Below, piece by piece: positions 56,901 through 64,000 of a stretch of 64,000 bases of DNA (position 1 is the stretch's first letter; each line of letters begins with the position of its first letter). Source of the DNA: Ascidia mentula. Taxonomy: Eukaryota; Chordata; Ascidiacea; Phlebobranchia; Ascidiidae. Below the pieces are notes generated by a model that was not told the DNA's origin, ran no database searches, and saw only the letters and a program-made list of their open reading frames with translations. Made by a program: the position numbers and the translations under genes. The DNA is taken from assembly GCA_947561715.1 (NCBI GenBank), contig OX387202.1, forward strand, positions 5,531,001 through 5,595,000. Reading direction: 5' to 3'.

Positions 56901-57725
56901 AACTTGAATGTTCTTTACCTTCCAGATCCACGATCAAGTTGCTCTGCACTTGTGAGAATCCATCGATCAGACAAAATGCTTCCTCCACCCAATGTAAAAT
57001 GTAGAAACGCTTGCTCCTTTATAACCAGAGCCATCCATGGCCATGAACCGTTAGGTGCTGTTGATCCTCCGTAAATTCTGGAACTCTGACAAAAGTAACA
57101 TGCAATCCTGTTGAATTAAACATTTAAGTTTCATAAGGCATGTTAAAAGTTTTTCTGTTGACGAACAAAAACATGCATCAAAAAATAAATAATATATTTT
57201 AACAAAATTTACTTACAATTGCAAGAAATCCTGATGTTTTTCCACAAGTTGAGTAGCTAACTGCAAAAGATTAATCATTTTTTTTCAACTTTTTCTTTTT
57301 CAGTTTAGTCATTGAACTTGCTACTGAAGTTAAAGCGGTGAAAATAGGTTGTGAAAGTATCACAATCCGGCTTACAACATTTCTTTATAAATGAAATATT
57401 AGCCTGTCTAAAAGCGACTTACTCGTGGTTTGAATTGAATCAGATAAGGAACATAAAAAAAAATCTAACTAAAACAGACCCTGGAAATATTCTTACCCTG
57501 GCAATGAGGTGTACTGTTGTCCCATCCAATATCTGTGCATTGAGATTTATTTTCCCCTACAAGTTGGTAACCAGCATTGCACGAATAGGAAACAGTTTCG
57601 TTGATGGAGTATTCCGTATTGTTCGGAATCACGGTCATATATTGTGGAACCACAGGCCGGGAACAATTGTTTGCTGCAGCTTCGTTGATAATCAACAATG
57701 CAACTACCAATATCTTATGAGTCAT
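47998..57725 (-). CDS. Anchored sushi / dual pseudo-serine-protease protein
   Basis: Nineteen exons: 57725-57497, 57260-57217, 57085-56919, 56328-56174, 56105-55954, 55811-55667, 55527-55498, 55405-55220, 51954-51778, 51401-51358, 51242-51076, 50333-50179, 50115-49964, 49632-49488, 49356-49327, 49237-49052, 48947-48771, 48439-48254, 48164-47998. They total 2,694 nt = 898 codons. Order: signal peptide (MTHKILVVALLII); sushi 1; trypsin-fold A; sushi 2-3; trypsin-fold B; sushi 4-6; EGF (DVNECN); hydrophobic C-terminus ending at the stop, so GPI anchor or tail anchor. The unit linker/protease (five exons)/small exon/two sushi is duplicated, with equal exon lengths. Both protease domains keep R|IYGG, the linker Cys and DLALLKL (Asp102) but have lost His57 (WILTSAEQ in A, WILTSADQ in B), Cys42/Cys58 and Ser195 (VDDGGP). 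Neither can be a serine protease. Haptoglobin also pairs sushi with a dead protease fold. Probably extracellular binding. Two separate genes remain possible. Confidence 0.85.
51992..52462 (-). repeat. LTR (3' LTR of the gypsy element)
   Basis: 471 bp, near-identical to 54678-55148. Differences seen include cgta/cgtg near 52227, aaat/atat near 52251 and caatta/cattta near 52329. Confidence 0.92.
52500..53300 (-). CDS. Gypsy integrase C-terminal half (fragment)
   Basis: The open frame on the minus strand starts within YHPQGNGACERNNRT (containing the last acidic residue of the DDE triad), then the C-terminal integrase region with VGDFVLLTDP and LPFKGPYKV (GPF/Y-type module). The two catalytic Asp residues are absent because of the deletion. 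It is out of frame with the upstream Gag ORF, so it is unlikely to be expressed as a fusion without frameshifting. The first part of the longer ORF (53426-53300) is a shadow of the Gag frame. Confidence 0.75.
   Translation of the reverse strand, partial: LLARLEDRKTQTTAYHPQGNGACERNNRTILSMIRNYVQRDERCWDEALSAVVAAYNASVHESTGVSPHYLLNGHALRLPADLFGAPAQRDPFPEPLEGLRARLQLAEEVARETLRKQRRRMASQYDRHKRGKPLNVGDFVLLTDPAVKPGMARKFHLPFKGPYKVVDIKSAVTYEIEDEEGHRKVVHYNRLKQIQGEGADKTEGRPTVEEEVRTLPPTGDPTTQVVTWTNITENEENTQAPNSRGDNGIASRLRVNRRPTQRYSP
53201..54595 (-). CDS. Gypsy Gag joined to integrase N-terminal piece
   Basis: 464-codon ORF. Residues 1 to about 240 are Gag capsid-like; a CCHC zinc knuckle (CYNCGVRGHMARDC) follows at about 240-255, then a basic Pro/Gln-rich region. 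After about residue 310 the sequence turns directly into the region ahead of the integrase zinc finger (GGGHLGMAKT...HFWPG). The zinc finger is cut before its Cys pair; from there the frame runs through integrase C-terminal DNA in the wrong frame to a stop. The fusion arose by internal deletion. The Gag part may still be made and could package the element RNA. Confidence 0.8.
   Translation of the reverse strand: MIRKMAFNISMTPPHFRNGDNFTSFLQVFNSYCASIKATEEVKKHLFLTNVDKDFIWDIQNGADNLYEMQFEEIVTKAKAVGVNPTGQCALRSQLVNRIQGQQKDGRTFVYAIEALAARAYPRAAEAAIKNEVMLLALLRGLKDRQLVDSFRQKCPQRNFSVWAKMVVESDVSHGSLPVTSISLTRNPELIELKNTLVELNSNVQRSIDSFRNELDDMRRGLDGLQRPAPQRLRPSKSASVCYNCGVRGHMARDCCRPRGGDRTFKSIPFRPSQQPTSQVVNTAQQRPTLPFRANTSYGTHGRRNGRGEVYSLDLRRSIGLPYEEISKAQHDDPEISPAFRWLNLGKRPPYRTVRSASTMTKHLWGQFGRLIVQNNLLYQTSDSLHQPGACVYRLITPQTTRETIMSVLHDAPLGGGHLGMAKTCSKIEERHFWPGWRTERPRRPRIILKETVRANATTEQYSP
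54678..55148 (-). repeat. LTR (5' LTR of the gypsy element)
   Basis: 471 bp; partner of 51992-52462. Equal length and almost identical sequence imply recent insertion. Confidence 0.92.
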
Positions 57726-60299
57726 GATTTGCTTTAAAAATGGTCGACGTGATATCTAAGATCGACAAAAACTGTAACTGCTGGTACACTTTTGTACCAA
57801 GAAGTCAGAAGTTGGAAATTTGGAATATTAAAGGTCTTACCGAAGTAAAAAGTACAAATAAAAGACAGCAAAGAATTGTCCGGCACTGGTCAAGTTCTTT
57901 GCCTCTAAACACTGCATCCCTTCTTACAAAGCAAAATTTCTCCCCTTCTTACAAAGCCAATCCAAAAAAAGTAATATGATACAAAGTTACGATGACCTGT
58001 TGATTTTCTTTGATGAAATTTCCAATACTAGCACCAACAATATAAGTAAAGTTAGTTTTAACTTTCATTTCGAGCATCACCCACTTCTCTTGTGTTTTTC
58101 TGCGCTACATTGTTACTTTGTTAACCCAGGACTACATTTAGCATGAAAACAAACAGGCCCTGACACACTCTAACCAATGAGTAATTGTGTTTCAGGTTCC
58201 ATTTCTGTTTACCGTTGAATCAGCATAAACGCATTGGTGTATATATTGACTCCAGACAAACAATTTGCGTCTCAGATCGCTTTAAGTTTGATGCCTTTAG
58301 ATCGCTTCCCTGCGCACGACAAGAACGGGATTCCAGGAAATCTAAAAAGGAGAGTTTTTTTGGTCAAGTTCTGTTGGCGTTTTTAACGTCTCCATAACAA
58401 ACACAGACTGTTATTAAGTCTGAGTGCCAAATAAACACTTCCATTCGAATGACTAAGCGGGAAGCAGGAAACGACCGTTGCGCAATACGTAATCAATGCG
58501 GTTGGTGGTTGCTCCATTAGCTGGGGTGGTGGTGTTAGGCTTTGGGCAATTTTATGACGCGTGTACTTTTTCAAAAGCCTAATTGCCAGCCAAGCTTGTC
58601 GACAGCGTTGATAATCTCAATAAAGTTTTTGTGATGTTTGTGCACCCCGACGAAAAACGAGTTTACGAAAGTTCGCAATTGAAACAAAATCCACACATAT
58701 TGTGTTATCTTATCCCACGTGAGGCCCGTTTGGTGCGTTCTGCCTGCACCCATTCCAAACTAGTTAAACCTTAACTCACAACAGACTTGCGAAAAACCTT
58801 AATAGTAAGTTATTGTTGCCGTTTGTCACAAGCCTATCTTATGACACATCGCTTTGCGTGGATCCTGGAAGCGTTTCTCATGCAATCATGCTTGGGTGTG
58901 CCAATAGAGAATTGTATCCTTTATTCTTCTCGTTGTAAGTAAAGCAGTGGACATGCATATTTAGTGTAGTGCTGCTTTTCGATGTATAATACAACGAGAT
59001 TACGTGCACGAAGCATTGTTGATGTGAACCTTGTTTGTTACTTTTAACGCTGTTATGAAACATAACGGCATACCAGCAAGCGAGCAGCACGTCCATTACG
59101 TCGTCACCAAACCATTCCAGTCCTAGCTATTACAACAACATCGCAATGCCCCCAGTTATAAATATCTCACCTTGAACGCAAAGCCTCATGTTTAAAACTT
59201 AGTTGCCAAAAACGCTGAATAATGTGGATATTGACGCTTTATTCAATATGTTTGTTGCATTGGTGGAAGAAATCACAACACAAGTTTCCCCCTGGTCTGA
59301 GAGGTTTGTTTTTAGTTGGGGTTGTGCCTTTTCTCTCGAAAACCCAGCACTGAAAAAAATCAAACAGTTGAGTTTTGATACGTACAGTGACGTCATGTCA
59401 GTTACAATGGGTCTCGAATATGTTGTTGTACTGAATACTTTCGAAGTAATTAACCAGGTACATTGATGCGAATTTTGTCGTGTTATTGTTGTGGGGAAAC
59501 CTCAGGTGAGTGTTGTTCGTCTGTAGAAATTTAACACGTAAATCCGTTCACGCCTCGAAAAATTATTTGTAATTCAATAATACGGCGCCAATCCACAGAG
59601 TCGTATAATTTTTTACTATTTCTCTTTTAACAATGGCGTTTGTGAAGCAAAGTTCAACATTTTCCAACCGACCCTGGGTAGAATTATTCAGTAGAGTTCA
59701 TGGATCCAAAGGACTTGTGTCAATAAAACATGGAATGGATTTTAAGTCTCGAAAGCATTTGGATTAAAGTGCATAGGAGGGTAAAAATACCTTCATGTAT
59801 TGTTTCCATTGGTATAGAAAAAACAAACATTGACAACTAGCTGCAGTCATGTGGTTACATTTGGCACGTATTTGACAGAAGAGGTTTGGGAAAAAAAGAA
59901 TTGGAGGAAATCATTAACCAGGAAGCAGATCATTTTGCCCAATTTTTTGAAACGTCTGAAGGGAAACTCTTGGACGCTACAAATAAGTGTGTCGGGCGTT
60001 GCGAACAATGTTCTGCAAAACTCTCTGAACAAATCTGCTGGTAAAAAATCTGCAACACACTATCTTGATAGGCGCAGTTTTATGGTTGGTAAACAACACT
60101 TTATCTCTTATCATCATTCGAAGGAGTTACGATTACTGGGATGCAATCTTTAAGCCACTGCTGGATAATCTAATATCGTTGTAAGTAAATATATATATAT
60201 TTTAAGTTTAATTGACTTCAATTTATTACCTTCTTCAAAGAAAGAAACATAAATTTTACAGACAAAACGTCAGACACAATCTTTTTTAACCTAAAGGTG
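57726..60299. other. Presumed promoter and intergenic region
   Basis: 5' flank of the sushi/pseudoprotease gene followed by AT-rich sequence. Several short ORFs (58583-58774, 59203-59466, 59830-60153) have no recognised similarity and no splice support. A short (ta)n tract lies at about 60189-60199. Confidence 0.4.
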
Positions 60300-61500
60300 T
60301 AGCCTACATTTGTTGTTTTTCACCAGAAGAACGTCAGATTCGTATTTCATCGGTTATCTGGTGCTCAAAACCTATTTTCAGTTTTCAGTGTTAGCACAAA
60401 ACAGAAAATCGACGCTCTTAGCGGCTCGAAGGTTCGACAAAGAAACATGCACGATTGAAATTGAGTACAGTCATTTACGGTTCATAGATGTAAAGACCTT
60501 ATGTTTCTTCCAAAAAGGTTAGAGATGACTCCTCCAAAAGGATCAACCATGCATTTAAACTTGTGAGAAACTGCAGTTGGCAATTGCTAAAATGTCGCAT
60601 TGCAAATTCTCAGCAAAAAATCGCGCAACAAAGGAAGTCATCGGAAAATTGGAAGAAACACCTTCAAATACATCTTTCCCCGAGTCTCGTGGAATCTCTG
60701 GTTTCATACGCAAACTTTCGTCGGCAAGCAGGAGCAAGTTTATGTGAAGCAAGACATGAAAACAAAATGAAGCTTTTGGATAATTTCAACAAATACAGAC
60801 TACAGGGTTCCGATGAAAAATAAATTTTGATTTAAAAACATTTCTTCCCGTGTCTTAACTAATGCAGAAAAATCAGTGTTAGAACAGGGACAAAGTTTCG
60901 CCATCACTCCACGCAATTTAACCACCATTGATTTGATCAGTGCCTCTGAAGCAGCCTCGGCACAGAGAAACAAGCGGAAGCCGACCGTGCAAGCAGCAAA
61001 ATTTCTAAAATTTTAAAAGAAGTCAAATGCCACCATCAAACTTCTCTAAAGAAGAATGGAAACCATAGAGTTTAAGGAACGAAACCAACATCATCATCAT
61101 ATCCAAGGCAGACAAAGGAAATTGCACTCTGGTCATGGACAGACAAGATTATGACAATAATGCTCTCGGATAACGAAACTCATAAGAAACTTGCCAAAAC
61201 ACCGTGTACCAGACTGGAGGCGAAACTGAACAAATTTGTGTGGAATTACAGCCAGAAGACTGCTTATCCTAACCGAAGTATCGAAGAATACATAGCAGCT
61301 GCGGGGTGCTCCCTAAGTTCTACGGGTTACCCAAAATCCACAAGGAAGGTATTCCATTAGTAGCGATTGTTTCTTTTGTTAACTCGCTAACCTACCAGAT
61401 ATCTAAGTTCATCAGTTAAATTTTATCGCCTGTAGCTGAAAAGACTAATTTTACTGTACAAAATTCCAGTGGGTTTGTCAAGATTATTTCTGTATAAAAA
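60300..61500 (+). pseudogene. Penelope-like element 5' coding relic
   Basis: Broken plus-strand frames in PLE order: N-terminal helical region at 60563-60820; VLEQGQSFAITPRNL at about 60880-60930; IIIISKADKGNCTLVMDRQDY at about 61092-61155; LSDNETHKKL at about 61160-61200; KFYGLPKIHKEGIPL and then SPVAEKTNF at about 61315-61450. These are the N-terminal and finger regions of a Penelope-type RT. Frameshifts and stops abound, and the palm with YVDD and the GIY-YIG domain are absent. Confidence 0.7.
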
Positions 61501-62839
61501 TTACTTCCGCATAAGTGTCAAGTATCGTTCGATGTCATTAGTTCACACTGAATTGACAACCAATGCAATAGCAGTGATTGAAAAAGCAACTCTTCCATGT
61601 TTAAACATTTGGCGTATGTTTTTCTGTCGCCACTGTCCAACAACTAGCAAACTATCATCAACGTGACAAATTAAGGATAGTTATCGCATGAAAGGAGGCA
61701 GTTATGGCATTTCGAGTTTTCTCCCCACCATCCAGCACGTCACCTTATGCAACGCACAGAGTGTATCAGACTTGGGTATCTTTACAGACGTCACGTTCTA
61801 ACTACCTTCATTTAATGTTCTGATGAAAAGCCGTAAATAACCAGGGTGTTTTTATTTATCATCGCAACGACTACGTCAAATTTAGATGACTTTATAAACA
61901 AAGCGCTTGTTGTTTTACTTTTTGACAAATTCACCACGGGAAAAAATGCTGCATTGTGCCATGGTTCGGCAGGGACAATAAGGTGGGAGCCGTTAGCTTA
62001 TAATACAACTGGACCATTCGATCAGTTTTTTGAAAAGTTGTTTCAAATTTTGATGCTTTCAAGAAATCGAAAATATGAAACTCAAGCGTGAGTGTTTATA
62101 TCTAACATGAAGCAAATTTTTATTGTCACTTACTTCATATTTTGGTAATCCCCATAAAAGAACATTAATTACCCAAGGTTTTCGGATCGCTTCTCGAACA
62201 GTTACAGAAAGTGTAAATTGTCTGTTGTCTGCAATTCTTCAATGATGAATAATCTCACTCTTCTAAATTATATGCTCGAATATATTCTTACGAGGTGTCG
62301 TTTTTCTGGGTACAAGGGAGGCACTAGTATTTGCCTCTTGTTACATAACGGTTGACGTGACAACCTTGAAAGATAGAATGTCAGGCACAGCACTCGCAAA
62401 AGCAAAGAAGAGAAATGAAATGAAAAAACCGGCATATCGTGGGAATAGAAATTAGAAAAAACTGCACTAAGTTTTCAACAGCGTTAGGAAACTGGTCTCC
62501 AAAACATTATAGCGTTGCAAAGTTTAAATTGATTCCACGAGTCATGGGCAAACGAAAGACAGTAATTATGCTCCACGTTTAGATCTTTGAAAAATTGAGA
62601 ATGTTCTTTTTTGCCAAACACCGGTTAAGTTAGACTTATTTTATCTTAAGAAAACAGCAGGTGTTTAAAGCGAACTTTAATTTTGCATCTAAAAAGACAT
62701 ATAGGAATAGTGCTTCATGCAAGACAATAGCGGTACAGCAATACTTTTTCAAGTTATTTATCTCGATTATGGTCGCTTGTTTTGTAACGGAACAGTTACC
62801 GACGACGGCAAAAACATACGATTAGGAAAACTACAAAAC
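61501..62839. other. Non-coding, nothing recognised
   Basis: No gene, RNA or repeat recognised. It ends at the sharp edge of the duplicated segment at about 62840. Confidence 0.4.
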
Positions 62840-64000
62840 AATTGTTACATTTTTGTTTGTGCCAGTATTTCTAGCATAAATGTTTATTTAATTTTCCTTT
62901 TTACTTAATCTTAGGAATTTGTATAGCTGGTATTCACTTACTGCAGTAGATTGACAGATTAAGGCAGGTGTTTGTTTCTGTTATTAATGTTTCTTCATTT
63001 CCACCTGGATTATATTTTTTGTAAATGGTTCTGCATACATTTTGATTCAAACAATTATTGCAATTATTGCAACGAGGTGTGCAGAAAGTGCCACCACCAA
63101 AGTTTTATTGATTACTCTTTTAAGAAACTCACGTACATTTTTCATATCCTACTATTGTGAATGCAAAATTTAAGCCAGCAACTGATGGTGTTGGTCCTGC
63201 ACAAAACTCATGTTGAAAAAAAAACATATCTAAACAAAATTTTTGATATGCTGAAAATCTCAACATATCTAAACAAAATAGCCAATACAATACTAGAGAA
63301 CTTCATGCAGACATTTCGATTGTTTTCTTTAATCATTTTCAATGCAAATCTACTTGTTCAACATAAATATAGATATAAAAATAGGGTATGACACATTCTA
63401 CCTGGTTGAAGGAAATGAATCTTGGCATTAATAGATGACGAATCGATTGACGTCATGCAACAATCAGATCCGTTACAGTCTTTTTCTGAATATTAATGTA
63501 ATGAACTTTGTAAGTTTTTGTGTTGTAAGTGTAAAAACTACAAAACAGAAAAAATGTTTATCTCACTGCAAAGTAATTAAACAATTTATTTATTTTGTGG
63601 AACTTTTGATATAAATGGAGGTCACTCCCACGTCGTCTCCTGACCAGGACCCTACAAATAAAAACCAAAGTTCAGATAAATCAAAATGTTAGTTAAAGAA
63701 AGCAGCAAAATGATGAATATATTCACGTTAGAGGAAAGTGTAAAGATGTTATTAAGTTTATAAAAAGTCAAACAGAAATGCAGCTACTTTTTGTTTGTAA
63801 AAGGTCTTTATGGCTGTAAAAAAATATCTTTCATATTAATCTGAGTAAACTCACATCCTCCACCCGATCCAAAGTAAACTGGTTGTGATTGATTGCGAGG
63901 GGCAAAAACTACAACACAGAAAACAAATTTTGATGTATTTTAGTCAACCGTAATTCTACAAGGAATGAAGACGGAGGTTTAGATTAAATTGACGACTAAC
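62840..64000 (-). pseudogene. Second copy of adhesion-GPCR ectodomain exons (partial)
   Basis: Closely matches 39155-40200, introns included, and runs off the window. Exons equivalent to the third to seventh ectodomain exons: 63908-63855, 63651-63604, 63485-63402, 63196-63137 and about 63091-62942. The first four keep lengths 54, 48, 84 and 60 with good splice sites. The last is open (150 nt, phase kept; CTPRCNNCNNC) but its expected AG acceptor reads TG. The stalk, GAIN and 7TM exons are not downstream: similarity stops at about 62840. It may be a truncated duplicate, or a short secreted form whose start lies beyond the window. Confidence 0.65.

Noticed and set aside
47998-57725. Active complement-type serine protease (C1r/MASP/factor B-like)
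   Set aside because: His57 and Ser195 are replaced by acidic residues in both domains, so catalysis is excluded despite similar architecture.
58583-60153. Plus-strand ORFs as exons of a new gene
   Set aside because: No splice sites in matching phase, no domain similarity, and ordinary composition; no support beyond length.
1-64000. tRNA or rRNA genes
   Set aside because: No cloverleaf with proper A/B boxes and no rRNA-like segment was recognised by eye; a tRNAscan-SE run would settle it.

Overview
The window is nuclear DNA from an animal. Coding sequence is split into many exons with GT-AG introns (several only 50-70 bp), base composition is AT-rich, and the proteins are metazoan: a Toll-like receptor, an adhesion GPCR with a GPS site, a GPCR with LDL-receptor class A repeats, EGF/fibronectin-III mosaics and sushi/trypsin-fold proteins. 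Compact introns, low GC and this gene mix suggest an invertebrate deuterostome, most likely an ascidian tunicate (Ciona-like). The species is an inference; no marker gene is present.

Layout. 1-3.1 kb (+): secreted EGF/FN3 mosaic gene whose start codon appears to straddle the window edge. 4.1-5.4 kb: BEL/Pao pol relic. 5.4-10.4 kb: no gene; diverged tandem repeats, a SINE-like element with a 15-bp target duplication, a 28-bp minisatellite and a 135-bp MITE. 10.8-23.5 kb (+): a GPCR gene with an LDLa/Cys-rich ectodomain and an LGR/relaxin-receptor-type 7TM region. Its introns hold two head-to-head Penelope-like elements (PLEs), one split by a 680-bp DNA transposon, and a perfect 250-bp palindrome. 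23.5-26.9 kb: mostly non-coding, with two weak coding candidates. 26.9-30.3 kb (-): two-exon Toll-like receptor. 31.9-36.9 kb: Ty3 relic and decayed duplicates. 36.9-40.9 kb (-): adhesion GPCR with GAIN/GPS. 41.9-46.6 kb: PLE with intact YVDD and a dead paralogue of the adhesion GPCR 5' half. 48.0-57.7 kb (-): 19-exon gene for an anchored protein with six sushi domains, an EGF domain and two trypsin-fold domains that have both lost the catalytic His and Ser. A recently inserted, internally deleted Ty3/gypsy element sits in one of its introns. 60.3-61.5 kb: PLE relic. 62.84 kb to the end: a second copy of the adhesion-GPCR ectodomain exons.

Themes. Four genes encode extracellular recognition proteins of the kind used in innate immunity or cell-surface sensing. 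All have grown or decayed by tandem duplication of phase-compatible exon blocks. PLEs are the dominant mobile elements, and several PLE ends, plus the palindrome, carry a hammerhead-ribozyme-like core (CTGATGA, stem II, GAAA).

Most notable: the dual dead-protease gene, whose 19 exons join in phase to 898 codons; the hammerhead-like PLE ends and perfect palindrome; and the family of adhesion-GPCR ectodomain copies in different states of decay.
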